Shown piece after piece: positions 35,453-44,099 of a DNA stretch of 64,000 nt. Every line of letters starts with the position of its first letter. Position 1 is the stretch's first letter. The position numbers and the translations under genes are program-made. The notes beneath the pieces were generated by a model, which made no database searches, was not told the DNA's origin, and was given only the letters and a program-made list of their open reading frames with translations. Source of the stretch: Terriglobia bacterium. Its GTDB lineage: Bacteria; Acidobacteriota; Terriglobia; Versatilivoradales; Versatilivoraceae. The stretch covers positions 4,297,136 through 4,361,135 of the forward strand of contig OX638355.1 of assembly GCA_951813285.1 (NCBI GenBank), in the 5' to 3' direction.

Positions 35453-36520
35453 ATGAAGAAACATTGGAAATTCTTTTTGGCCTGTGGCCTGGTTCTGACC
35501 TTTGCGGCGCTGGCTGAGCCGCCGGAAGCCCTGGCTCAAAGAGGCACCGTCGAAGGCTCCGTTTCTCTGGACGGCAAACCCGTTAACAAGGCCGTCATCA
35601 GATTCGAGAACTTAGGGAGGGCCGGAAAACCTATTGAGGCCAAAACGAACAAGAAGGGGCGTTTCAATCGCTACTTTATTCCGATCGGGCGATACAAGGT
35701 CTCGATATTCATTGATGACAGCAAGGTTTGGGAAAACACGATCGACGTCTGCAGTCCAAAGTCCGAGTGCCTGGGTGGAAAGGAATCGCGTGTCCTTCCT
35801 CCCATACAACTCCGCACAAGCAGCGGACCATCCGGTGCACAGCAAGAAGCCTACGACAAGCTGAATCAGGAGTTTCAGCGCGGGCGGGACATGTTCAAGA
35901 AAAAGAACTTCACCATGGCCGCCCAGGCTTTCGAGAAAGCTGCTGAGATGGACCCCAATCAGCATATGATCCACGCTTTTCTGGGCGACACCTACCGGCG
36001 GATGAGAAAATATGACCAGGCTGTCGACAGCTACCAGAAGGCTCTCACCGCTCTGGCAAAGAAGAATCCCAACCCCAACTCGGAAGTCGCTTACACAACC
36101 AGCATGGCCGTAGCCCTTGCCATGGGAGGAAAGGGCAAGGAAGCCTACGCCACTGTCGAGAATATCTCCGAACTGGCGCCCAAACAGCTATCCTCGAGCT
36201 ATTTCAAAATTGCGGCGGCGTACGTGACAACGGGCAGACTAAAGGAGGCAGTAGAAGCCTTCAGGAAGTCGTTGGCGGACAATCCCAATAATGGCGAGGC
36301 CCAGTACCAGCTCGCCGTCACCCTGGTCAGCATGGCCACGGTGACCGACGATGGTGAGACCATCCCCGCTCCCGGCACCCTCGAGGCCTATCAGAGATAT
36401 CTCGAGATCGAGCCCATGGGGTCCCACGCGGCAGAGGCCAAGACCATGATCACGGCCCTCTCCAGCAAAGTGAAAACCACCTTCTCGGCAGAAGAGGAGA
36501 GAAAGAAGAAAAAGAACTGA
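35453..36520 (+). CDS. Secreted carboxypeptidase-regulatory-like and TPR protein
   Basis: A 355-residue exported protein (leader 'FFLACGLVLTFAALAEPPEA'). Residues about 30-110 form a transthyretin-like regulatory domain ('GTVEGSVSLDGKPVNKAVIR'). Residues 140-340 hold TPR helices ('MFKKKNFTMAAQAFEKAAEM', 'MRKYDQAVDSYQKALTAL', 'TGRLKEAVEAFRKSLADN'). This domain pair is frequent in Acidobacteriota. Likely a periplasmic scaffold; no enzyme motif is seen. ATG 35453 follows GGAGG. Confidence 0.85.
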   Translation: MKKHWKFFLACGLVLTFAALAEPPEALAQRGTVEGSVSLDGKPVNKAVIRFENLGRAGKPIEAKTNKKGRFNRYFIPIGRYKVSIFIDDSKVWENTIDVCSPKSECLGGKESRVLPPIQLRTSSGPSGAQQEAYDKLNQEFQRGRDMFKKKNFTMAAQAFEKAAEMDPNQHMIHAFLGDTYRRMRKYDQAVDSYQKALTALAKKNPNPNSEVAYTTSMAVALAMGGKGKEAYATVENISELAPKQLSSSYFKIAAAYVTTGRLKEAVEAFRKSLADNPNNGEAQYQLAVTLVSMATVTDDGETIPAPGTLEAYQRYLEIEPMGSHAAEAKTMITALSSKVKTTFSAEEERKKKKN

Positions 36521-36565
36521 TTCCGCCTCTCCAAATCAGGCGGGTAGCCGGAATGGCGCCCGGCC

Positions 36566-38038
36566 CTATCGAGGATCGGGCGCACCCAGACACCACTTGA
36601 CGGCGTTCCGCATCAAACGCTGAAACATCCGATGGTCCAGGGATTCCCGGGTATGGCCGTTGGCCAAGTGACACAGGCGTCCCCGGCCGGCCTGATAGGC
36701 CCATCCGGCTGCGGCCACCCTGCCCTGATCCGACCGATTCCTCAGCAGCAACCCCACCTTCTGCGCATCGTAGGAGGGCGTGTGCTGCTCGTCGGCCATA
36801 AAGAAGCTGTTCACGCCCCGGGTAACCGGGTGCTCCCCATCCACCACCTCCACCCCAAATCTCTCCAGAGGACCGTGCCCCTGGTAGCGCCCTCCCACCA
36901 GGTCGAGGTAGGGCCCCTCGGGGTAGAGTCCCATGGAGTTGTGCAGGTTCAGAAATCCCCCGCCGGCTTCCACGAATTCCACCACCGCTTTCTGCTGCTC
37001 CATGGTCATCCACTGCCGGTAGGGGCGGTCATTCCCCTCCGGCCACAGCATGCCGTCCTTCAAGACCACCAGCAGCTGGACCCGAGCCAGGTTTTCGGCT
37101 GAGAGCGCCCGGACGTCGACGGCAAAGTGGGGGGTCACCCCCGTCGCCTTGAAGACCGGTTCCAAGCCCGCCTGGATGTGCTCCGGTTCGTGAAAGCGGT
37201 CGCCGATCAGGACCAGGGCCTGAGGTCTCTGCCCTTGCCCGGGGGGCCCTTGCTGTCCGAAGGGAGCCGTGGGGATCGTCTGTTCCCGGAACAGGTGCTC
37301 AATGTCTTCGGCGGTCGGCTCACCGTAAGGCGGCCACGCATAGTAGGAAGCGGGCAACAGGATCCCTTTGCGGATCTCTTTCAGCGGGAGGCCCAGGCAG
37401 ATCCCGTACGCCACCTGGCGGCGCAGTTCGGCCAGATACCCCATCTGGCGACCCAGCAGATCCTCTCCCTCCCAACTGCCGTAGCCCGGAACCACCCGCT
37501 TGGCCCCGAGTTGCTTCAGTTTCCGCAGCGTAGCCGTCCAGGCCAGGGTGTCCCGGCCCGTCAGATCGGCCCGAGGACCGTGAATAACCATCCGACCTGC
37601 AAACAGGATCCGCTCACGCGGCAGATAGAAGGCTGCCGCCGGGGGTTCCAGGCCGTCGTCGCAGGGGATCGCTTCGATGAGTCCCGGTCCGTTACCGAAC
37701 GAGATTTCCCTCCGCGCCGCGCCACCCTCAATCACCTCGACGCCTCGCGCCCTGAGTGCCTGCAGCGTTTGATTTTCCGGATCCGGTGCACTGGTGAGCA
37801 ACAGCGAGCGGACCGGTTTGGAACTGGTTCGGGCAACAATCGCCAGAAATGCTTCTGCCCCGATCCCATGCGGCAGGTCGATCAGCACCGTCCGATCCTC
37901 CAACTCGATCCAACCGCAGTTGGCGGAACCGAAGCGGTCGGCAAAGCCGGCCAGATGGACTCCGGGAGCGATCTGCTGCACAAAATCCAGGGCTCGTGCC
38001 GAGCCGCCGCCTGCAGCCACAAAGAGACACCCGATCAA
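36566..38038 (-). CDS. Fusion of a metal-site-less MBL-fold domain and a ThuA-like domain
   Basis: About 490 residues. The N-terminal half follows the metallo-beta-lactamase fold ('VHLAGFADRFGSANCGWIEL', 'AAFYLPRERILFAGRMVIHG'), but the zinc motif HxHxDH is replaced by 'LLTSAPDPENQT' and the usual 'TGD' by 'AGR', so metal binding is lost. The C-terminal half is ThuA-like ('LVLIGDRFHEPEHIQAGLEP', 'LNLHNSMGLYPEGP', 'PVTRGVNSFFMADEQH'), a glutamine-amidotransferase-like fold tied to sugar metabolism. The TTG at 38038, eight bases after AGGA, gives a short hydrophobic leader (LIGCLFVAAGGGSARA); the longer frame runs into an R1 repeat and is rejected. Confidence 0.7.
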   Translation of the reverse strand: MIGCLFVAAGGGSARALDFVQQIAPGVHLAGFADRFGSANCGWIELEDRTVLIDLPHGIGAEAFLAIVARTSSKPVRSLLLTSAPDPENQTLQALRARGVEVIEGGAARREISFGNGPGLIEAIPCDDGLEPPAAAFYLPRERILFAGRMVIHGPRADLTGRDTLAWTATLRKLKQLGAKRVVPGYGSWEGEDLLGRQMGYLAELRRQVAYGICLGLPLKEIRKGILLPASYYAWPPYGEPTAEDIEHLFREQTIPTAPFGQQGPPGQGQRPQALVLIGDRFHEPEHIQAGLEPVFKATGVTPHFAVDVRALSAENLARVQLLVVLKDGMLWPEGNDRPYRQWMTMEQQKAVVEFVEAGGGFLNLHNSMGLYPEGPYLDLVGGRYQGHGPLERFGVEVVDGEHPVTRGVNSFFMADEQHTPSYDAQKVGLLLRNRSDQGRVAAAGWAYQAGRGRLCHLANGHTRESLDHRMFQRLMRNAVKWCLGAPDPR

Positions 38039-38051
38039 GGGACCAATCCTA

Positions 38052-38134
38052 TTTGAAACAAAAGAAAAAAGAGTTATCCACGAAGGGAAACGAAGGGACA
38101 CGAACGACCACGAAGACACACGAAGCAAGACGCC
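38052..38134 (+). repeat. Dispersed repeat family R1, copy 2 (short)
   Basis: GAAACAAAAGAAAAAAGAGT then TATCCACGAAGGG and several CACGAAG units. It shares the opening and the CCACGAAGGG core with the copies at 18981, 46652 and 53102. Confidence 0.65.
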
Positions 38135-38257
38135 GAGGGGAACCGGAACTTTTCCGAAACAATCCTCTTGCGCCTGGTGGCTGGAGACCGGCTCGGGGTC
38201 AAGCATGGGTAGATAATTGATTAATCCTGTCTCTTTCCAAAACGCAAACGGCTGGCT

Positions 38258-38340
38258 GTTTCTCCTCTGAATGATCCGCCTGGCACGGCGGAGGCCGGAC
38301 TCACCTGCAAAAATCCTGTTTCACCGTGAATGATCCGTCC
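38258..38340 (+). repeat. Two REP-like motifs with GC-rich hairpins
   Basis: GTTTC...ATGATCCGCC at 38258-38280 is followed by the dyad CCGCC-TGGCAC-GGCGG. GTTTCACCGTGAATGATCCG at 38318 is followed by a GTCC...GGAC dyad. These fill most of the 466-base gap before the membrane protein gene; no gene is seen there. Confidence 0.6.
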
Positions 38341-38504
38341 CGTCGTCGAGGACGGAGGGCTAGCCAACCACGGAATAGGCCTCTCCTTCCCGGATCCGGT
38401 GACGCGTGCCAACCGCCAACTCCGACCGGGGGGAATCGTTCCAAGCTCCGGGCCGTGATATGCTAAAGGCTACCGACATCGACTGCATCCCAAGGAGACA
38501 ACCC

Positions 38505-38993
38505 ATGGCATCGGACGCCGGAAACAGACTGAAATGGCCCCTGATCGTCGCCGCAATCCTGGTCCTGTTGAGGATCGTCCTGGAACAACTGGGCGCTCCC
38601 GATTCGATCAACAACCTTCTGGGGGTCGCCTGGCTGCACTTTCTGGTGCCCTTCTATCTCGCTTACCAGATCCACTCGTATGGCAGCGCTCGTCCCTATC
38701 GAGCGCTGTTCAAGGACCTTTTTCTCTATACCCTCTACACCCGGCTGATGGTGCTGGTGACCTACTGGATGGCCTACCTCTGGCAGTGGCAATCGCCCCG
38801 CTTCCTCACCGCCGGGGGAGGAAACGTGGGCGAGGGCATCGCCCCCTTTCAGGGCTACCTGGTGATTCCGGTGCGCAACCTGGTGGTCTGGATCGTGATG
38901 GCCATGGTCATCGGTATGGTTCTGGGCTCCATTTTGCTCCTCATCAAGGGCAAGGGGCGCGGCGACAAGACCGTGGAGGCTGATGCAAGCTGA
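38505..38993 (+). CDS. Small integral membrane protein, unknown
   Basis: A 162-residue protein with four predicted membrane helices ('WPLIVAAILVLLRIVL', 'VAWLHFLVPFYLAYQI', 'YTRLMVLVTYWMAYLW', 'LVVWIVMAMVIGMVLG') and a basic tail. It starts at ATG 38505 after AAGGAG. I do not recognise a family. It converges with the SMP-30 gene and stands alone. Confidence 0.7.
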   Translation: MASDAGNRLKWPLIVAAILVLLRIVLEQLGAPDSINNLLGVAWLHFLVPFYLAYQIHSYGSARPYRALFKDLFLYTLYTRLMVLVTYWMAYLWQWQSPRFLTAGGGNVGEGIAPFQGYLVIPVRNLVVWIVMAMVIGMVLGSILLLIKGKGRGDKTVEADAS

Positions 38994-39047
38994 CGGCCCC
39001 CGTGAAAAGGACCGCCAAGGCCGCAATTGGGAAATAGACCGACGACT

Positions 39048-40151
39048 TCAGGTCAGGTGGACTCCCTGCGTCTCCACGTAGACCGCATAGAGGGACTGAC
39101 TCCCGGTCATGAACAGCCGGTTGCGCTTGGTTCCCCCGAAGCAGACGTTGGAGCAGATCTCCGGTAGCCGGATCAAGCCGATGCGGTCGCCGTTGGGGGC
39201 GAAGATGTGTACCCCGTCGTAACCGTCCCCCACCCAACCGGCGCTGGCCCAGACGTTGCCGTCGGTATCGGCCCGGATACCGTCGGCGAAGCCGGTCTTA
39301 CCCATGAACTCCATGGAAGCGAACTCTCTGCCGTTTCGCAAATGCCTCTGGTCCACCACGTCCCAGACCTTGATGTTCTTGGGTGCGTCCGGGTAGTGTG
39401 AGGCCCCGGTGTCGGCCACGTAGAGCTTCTTGTAATCGGGAGAAAAGCAGAGCCCGTTGGGCTTGTAAATATCGTCCGCCACCTTTTGCAGTGTGCCCTG
39501 CCGGGGGTCGACCCGGTAGATGGCTTCCTTCTGGTAGGGCTGGAGGGATCCCGTGTCGGCCCGGTGCCCCTCGTAATTCATCAGGCTGCCGTATCCGGGA
39601 TCGGTAAACCAGACGGCGCCGTCTTCGGGATGGACCACGGCGTCGTTGGGAGCGTTGAGCGACTTTCCCCCATGGGAGTCGGCCAGCACCGTGATTCCTC
39701 CGTTGAACTCGTAGCGCACCACCCTGCGGTTGCCGTGCTCGCAGGCGATCTGCCGGCCCTGAAAGTCAAAGGTGTTCCCGTTGGAGTTTCCCGAGGGAAA
39801 GCGAAACCGCCGGGCCACGTGACCGTCTTCCTCCAACCAGCGGAGTTGCTCGTTGTTGGGGATGTCGCTCCATAGCAGGTAGCGGCCGACGCCGTTCCAG
39901 GCCGGCCCTTCTGCCCACAGGGTCCCGCGGTGAAGGCGCAGAATGGGTGAATTCCCCAGCTTGTACTTGAAGCGCTTGTCCAGTGCCACCACGTCGGGCT
40001 CCGGGTAGCGCACCGGCTCCGAATCAGGACCGAAGTTGCGTCCGAAGGCCTCCGAGGTCATGGCGGTGACGGCAGCGATCTTCCCTGCCGCTCGCAGAAA
40101 TTCCCGGCGCTCCATGGGTCTGGTTTTTGCTACATTGGATTCCTCTCTCAT
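39048..40151 (-). CDS. SMP-30/gluconolactonase-family protein with Tat leader
   Basis: A 367-residue six-bladed propeller that hydrolyses sugar lactones in characterised relatives. The leader carries a twin-arginine motif ('ERREFLRAAGKIAAVTAM'). Metal ligands of the family are visible: Glu in 'LWAEGPAWNG', Asn in 'SLNAPNDAVVHPEDGAVWF', Asn in 'KPNGLCFSPDYKKLYVADTG' and Asp in 'GFADGIRADTDGNVW'. A TTG at 40157 is an alternative start, with GGAGG four bases before. Periplasmic location is inferred. Confidence 0.87.
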   Translation of the reverse strand: MREESNVAKTRPMERREFLRAAGKIAAVTAMTSEAFGRNFGPDSEPVRYPEPDVVALDKRFKYKLGNSPILRLHRGTLWAEGPAWNGVGRYLLWSDIPNNEQLRWLEEDGHVARRFRFPSGNSNGNTFDFQGRQIACEHGNRRVVRYEFNGGITVLADSHGGKSLNAPNDAVVHPEDGAVWFTDPGYGSLMNYEGHRADTGSLQPYQKEAIYRVDPRQGTLQKVADDIYKPNGLCFSPDYKKLYVADTGASHYPDAPKNIKVWDVVDQRHLRNGREFASMEFMGKTGFADGIRADTDGNVWASAGWVGDGYDGVHIFAPNGDRIGLIRLPEICSNVCFGGTKRNRLFMTGSQSLYAVYVETQGVHLT

Positions 40152-40319
40152 GACCAAGGGACCTCCTTAACTCGTTGAATGAACCCTCTACCGCCGCCGT
40201 CGGCTCGTTCCCGGCAGCAATTGCCCAATCGTCCGGCTGTCGTTCCCTGACGCTCGTCGGGCCGGCTGGAGCGTTCCGAGAGTTTACGGAGTAACTTCCC
40301 AAACCACAAAACAAAAAGA

Positions 40320-41798
40320 ATGTCCCCTATCCCCAATCCCGCTCCGAAGAATCCTCGCGTCAGACTGCTCCGAGAACTGAAACCGATGGTCTGGCTGTCA
40401 GTTCCGGTGGCCATGACCGAGTTGGGCTGGATGACCATGAGCCTGGTGGACACCATGATGGTGGGGCGCCTGAGTGCGGAAGCCATCGGGGCCGTGAGCA
40501 TCGGAACGGCGGTTTTCCTGGCGGCAACCATCCTGGGAATGGGCCTGTCGCTGGGGTTGGACACCCTGGTTTCGCAAGCCCACGGAGCCAATCGATGGCA
40601 GGAATGCCAGGAATGGCTGGTGCACGGCATCCATCTCAGTGTTCTCCTCAGTCCCCTCATGATGCTCATCCTCTGGGGCAGCCTGCCCTTCTTGGGCCTC
40701 TGGGGCTTCCACCCCGAGGTGCTGGCCCTCACGCCGCCCTACCTGGTGGCGGTAAGCTGGGGCATTTTCCCGCTGATGCTCTACAACAACTTTCGCCGCT
40801 ACCTGCAGGGAATCGGACGGGTCAAGGGAATCATGGTGGTGCTGGTCACCGCCAACCTGGTGAATGTCGGCTCCAACTGGGTGCTCATATTCGGTAAATT
40901 GGGGTTCCCCGCCATGGGGGTGGAGGGCGCCGGCTGGGCCACCTGCATCTCGCGCCTCTACATGGCTTTCGGCCTGGGGATGCTCATCTTCCGTCACCAC
41001 CGCCGCCAGCGGACACCCCTTCTACGGATCTCTTTCAGGCTCGACCTGGACAGAATGCGCCGCCTGGTGAACCTGGGTCTTCCGGCATCGCTGCAGACCA
41101 CCCTGGAGGTGGGGGTCTTCGCCGCCGTGACCTCGCTGGCGGGCAAGCTGGAACCGGCAGCGGTGGCCGCCCACCAGATCGCGCTGAATGCGGCCGGCTT
41201 CGTGTTCATGGTTCCGCTGGGTGTCTCCTCGGCCGGAGCGGTACTGGTGGGCCGGGAAATCGGCCGTGGAAATCCACAGCGGGCGGCGGATTCGGGGTGG
41301 ATGGCCCTGCTGCTGGGAAGCGGCTTCATGCTGGTCGCCGGTCTGTTTTTTGTCCTGCTGCCGGAAGGGATCATCCGCCTCTTCACCACGGACCTGCAGG
41401 TGATCTCCATCGGAGCGTCCCTGTTGCTGATCGCCGCGGCTTTCCTGTTTTTCGATGGCATACAGGTGGTGGCTACCGGGATCCTGAGAGGCGCCGCCGA
41501 CACCAGAACACCCATGGTGGTCAACCTGATCGGGCACTGGCCGGTGGGTATGGTGCTGGGCTATCTTCTCTGCTTTCATTTCAATTGGGGGGTCCAGGGC
41601 CTGTGGGTCGGACTGTCGGCCGGGCTGATCGCCATCGGTGCGGTGCTGCTGGCGGTCTGGACCCGCAAGTCCACGGAGCTCAGAGAGAGCCGGACGCCCT
41701 CACTGCAGGGACACCGCACTGGCACAGGCGGCATCTACGAAACGACTGGCGGCTGCCGTTCGACAGGCGATACACTACAAGGGGAGGAAGAACGGTGA
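40320..41798 (+). CDS. MATE-family multidrug efflux transporter (NorM-like)
   Basis: A 492-residue membrane protein with the 12-helix MATE pattern. Each half opens with a polar motif: 'MTELGWMTMSLVDTMMVGRL' and 'PASLQTTLEVGVFAAVTSLA'. These transporters export cationic compounds using sodium or proton gradients. The last 30 residues ('PSLQGHRTGTGGIYETTGGC') are hydrophilic and not conserved. The stop overlaps the GTG start of the next gene (GTGA), so the two are coupled. Confidence 0.9.
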   Translation: MSPIPNPAPKNPRVRLLRELKPMVWLSVPVAMTELGWMTMSLVDTMMVGRLSAEAIGAVSIGTAVFLAATILGMGLSLGLDTLVSQAHGANRWQECQEWLVHGIHLSVLLSPLMMLILWGSLPFLGLWGFHPEVLALTPPYLVAVSWGIFPLMLYNNFRRYLQGIGRVKGIMVVLVTANLVNVGSNWVLIFGKLGFPAMGVEGAGWATCISRLYMAFGLGMLIFRHHRRQRTPLLRISFRLDLDRMRRLVNLGLPASLQTTLEVGVFAAVTSLAGKLEPAAVAAHQIALNAAGFVFMVPLGVSSAGAVLVGREIGRGNPQRAADSGWMALLLGSGFMLVAGLFFVLLPEGIIRLFTTDLQVISIGASLLLIAAAFLFFDGIQVVATGILRGAADTRTPMVVNLIGHWPVGMVLGYLLCFHFNWGVQGLWVGLSAGLIAIGAVLLAVWTRKSTELRESRTPSLQGHRTGTGGIYETTGGCRSTGDTLQGEEER

Positions 41799-42403
41799 CG
41801 CGTACTACCGCATGGCTTGGGTTCGGGCTTCTGGCTCTGACGCTCGTCAGCACGGAACGGTCTGGGGCAGCCGAGCCGCAGAAGGGGGCAAAGTCCGATC
41901 GGCCCAACCGGAAAATTCCCTCCGGCATCGTTCCCGGGGTCCGGCGCCCTGCCGAAATGGTCCCGCTGAAAATCGTGCCGGGAAAGCAGAAAAGGCCCAT
42001 CCCCTACTACGCCACTCTGCGGGCGGAGGTAGATCGACCCTTTCTGACTCGGGGAGAGGGCAAGCTCTATCTCGGTTTCCACCTGGATCCAGGCTACGCC
42101 GTCCACTGGAACAACCGGGTCAAGCCGCTGGAATTCCGGCTGGAAACTGCCGAGGGAGTCCGAGTCACGCCCAGCCGCGCAACCGGCCCCAAGGTGGAGC
42201 AACCGGCCGACAAGGACCCGCGGGAGTTCCTGCTGGACATCGCCGCCACCGGACAGCACCGGCCCTTGCGCCTTACCGTGCGCTACTTCGCCTGCGACGA
42301 CGCCGACACCTTCTGCATTCCGGTTACCCAGAGATACACGGTGCACCTGGAGCCGGACTCAAGGGAGAAGGTCGCCGGTGAAAGCGCCGAAGGCGGGATT
42401 TGA
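41795..42403 (+). CDS. Exported DsbD N-terminal-domain-like protein
   Basis: A 202-residue protein with a leader ('AWLGFGLLALTLVSTERSGA') and an Ig-like domain that resembles the electron-carrying N-terminal domain of DsbD: 'KLYLGFHLDPGYAVHWNNRV' and 'LTVRYFACDDADTFCIPVTQ'. The two cysteines in 'YFACDDADTFC' fit the DsbD pair. A periplasmic thiol-redox role is likely. GTG 41795 follows GGGGAGGAAG and overlaps the MATE stop. Confidence 0.65.
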   Translation: MTRTTAWLGFGLLALTLVSTERSGAAEPQKGAKSDRPNRKIPSGIVPGVRRPAEMVPLKIVPGKQKRPIPYYATLRAEVDRPFLTRGEGKLYLGFHLDPGYAVHWNNRVKPLEFRLETAEGVRVTPSRATGPKVEQPADKDPREFLLDIAATGQHRPLRLTVRYFACDDADTFCIPVTQRYTVHLEPDSREKVAGESAEGGI

Positions 42404-42492
42404 TTGCCATCCGGGACCGAAAGGAATAGCATCCTGCCTGCGGGACCCGCCGACTCCCACGTGGACCCCGCCATCAGCCACTCACCGCCTGA

Positions 42493-43551
42493 GTGACTGT
42501 CACCCCACGACCCACGCTCGCCCCCTTGGAACAAGCCTTTCAATCCTTTTTGTCCGAGACCCATTGGAGCCTGCTGACCGGAGTCATACTGGTCAGCCTG
42601 CTCATATTGGGAAAGGCGGCCGACTGGCTGATCTCGGCGGCCGTCAGCCTGTCGCAGCGCTCACGCATTCCGAAGGTGGTGATCGGAGCCACTATCGTGA
42701 GCCTGGGAACAACCACGCCGGAAGTGGCCGTCTCGGTTCTGGCCGCCGTTCGAGGGCAGTCAAGCCTGGCTCTGGGAAACGCCGTCGGCTCCATCATCTG
42801 CAACACCGGTCTGATTCTGGGGCTGTCCTGTCTGCTGGATCCGCCCAGGATCGCCCGCAAGATCGTCATGCGGCAGAACGCCATCCAGTTGGCCGCGGTC
42901 ATTCTGCTGATTCTGGCCTGCTTCCCCTGGCCTTCGGTAGGCGATGCCTTCAGCCGCGGCGGCCGAGTCACCCAATTCGTGGCCGTCGCCTTTCTGCTGG
43001 CCCTTGCCGGTTATGTCTGGCAATCGGTCCACTGGGCCCGGGAGAGAAACCCGGTGTCGGGAGAGGGCGAGGAAAGCGAAACGGATTCGATTGGGGTAAT
43101 TGTCGCCTGGTTGGTGGGATCGGTTGCCCTGGTCGTGGTCTCCGCACGCCTTCTCCTGCCGGCGGTCACCGAGTCCGCCGTCCGGCTGCAGGTTCCGGAA
43201 AGCGTCATCGCAGCCACCCTGGTAGCTTTCGGCACCTCCCTGCCGGAGTTGGTGGTCGCCACCACCGCAGCCTTGCGGGGCCATGGAGAGTTGGCGCTGG
43301 GCAACGTGATCGGCGCCAATATCCTCAACGTCCTGTTCGTGGTGGGAGCCGCGGGGGCGGTCACGCGCGTGGGTCTGAGCGCCGATCCCATATTCTTTAT
43401 TCTTCTGTTCCCGACCATGCTGCTGTTGATGCTGACCTTGAGGATCGGCCTCCTCCCGGGCCAGGACCGGCTGGGCCGCTCTTATGGAGTGGTCCTGCTG
43501 GTCATTTACGTTGTGTATACAGTGGTCAGCTATATTCTGGACGGCGGTTAG
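42493..43551 (+). CDS. Calcium/cation exchanger (CaCA family)
   Basis: A 352-residue membrane protein with ten helices and the two alpha-repeats that form the ion site: 'VIGATIVSLGTTTPEVAVSV' and 'VIAATLVAFGTSLPELVVAT', each followed by a 'LALGN' helix ('LALGNAVGSIICNTG', 'LALGNVIGANILNVL'). An acidic cytoplasmic loop ('GEGEESETDS') joins the halves. It exchanges Na+ or H+ for Ca2+. The start is the GTG at 42493, with no clear ribosome site. Confidence 0.88.
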   Translation: MTVTPRPTLAPLEQAFQSFLSETHWSLLTGVILVSLLILGKAADWLISAAVSLSQRSRIPKVVIGATIVSLGTTTPEVAVSVLAAVRGQSSLALGNAVGSIICNTGLILGLSCLLDPPRIARKIVMRQNAIQLAAVILLILACFPWPSVGDAFSRGGRVTQFVAVAFLLALAGYVWQSVHWARERNPVSGEGEESETDSIGVIVAWLVGSVALVVVSARLLLPAVTESAVRLQVPESVIAATLVAFGTSLPELVVATTAALRGHGELALGNVIGANILNVLFVVGAAGAVTRVGLSADPIFFILLFPTMLLLMLTLRIGLLPGQDRLGRSYGVVLLVIYVVYTVVSYILDGG

Positions 43552-43571
43552 CAACACCCCTACCCCGCGGT

Positions 43572-43593
43572 GCGGATCATACGAGAGTGAAAC
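43572..43593 (-). repeat. REP-like motif, diverged copy
   Basis: On the minus strand it reads GTTTCACTCTCGTATGATCC, one base off the consensus over this stretch, just after the antiporter gene. Confidence 0.6.
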
Positions 43594-43639
43594 AACGCAT
43601 CTTCATGGCCTGTCGGGAACAAGGGCCCTGTCGTGCAAA

Positions 43640-43690
43640 ACCGGCTTTTTGTTTATTGAACATGGATGCACAGGATAAACAGGATAAACG
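43640..43690 (-). repeat. Dispersed repeat family R2, copy 2
   Basis: CATGGATGCACAGGAT followed by AAACAGGAT on the plus strand, preceded by CCGGCTTTTTGTTTATTGAA; this is the reverse of the copy at 19375. It forms inverted repeats with copy 3 (43849-43876), enclosing a GxxExxY remnant. Confidence 0.65.
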
Positions 43691-43841
43691 GCACGAGAGG
43701 CTGCGTCACAGGGAGCAGATCCGCTCGATGATCGGGTGGGTGTTGGAAGTGATCCAAGAGCCCGGGAGCGGGTTCTGGGAAATCCGTGTTGGAACAGAGG
43801 CGATGGTTGGACTCATGACGGTGGAAACTCTCGCCCAATAA
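43662..43841 (+). pseudogene. GxxExxY-family protein remnant
   Basis: The frame 'MDAQDKQDKRHERLRHREQI' continues 'RSMIGWVLEVIQEPGSGFWE' and stops after 59 residues. GxxExxY proteins start in the same way: a repeat-encoded 'HEDTKDTKK'-like leader, then 'I..iigaai.VH..LGpGflE..Y'. Here the core is altered and ends early, so it is a fragment. It lies between inverted R2 repeats. Confidence 0.5.
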
Positions 43842-43848
43842 TCCTGTC

Positions 43849-43876
43849 CATCCTGTGCATCCATGTAAATTAGCCG
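43849..43876 (+). repeat. Dispersed repeat family R2, copy 3
   Basis: ATCCTGTCCATCCTGTGCAT then CCATGTAAATTA, in inverted orientation to the copy at 43640-43690. Confidence 0.65.
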
Positions 43877-44099
43877 TCTAACTATGCTTGACTTTATTGC
43901 GTCGGCTTGTGATTCACTTGGGTTCACCGGCATTTGCTGCCGCCGCCGCAACGTCCCTATAAAATCCAGTGATGTCTATCGTCGTCCATTAGTGTCTATA
44001 ACTGTCTTATTTATGAGTGTCTTATCTCAGTTCTGCTGTGGGTTGACTTGCTACCAACGTCCCCTGCAATCCATTGCCATCCCCCATAATATGGGGGGA

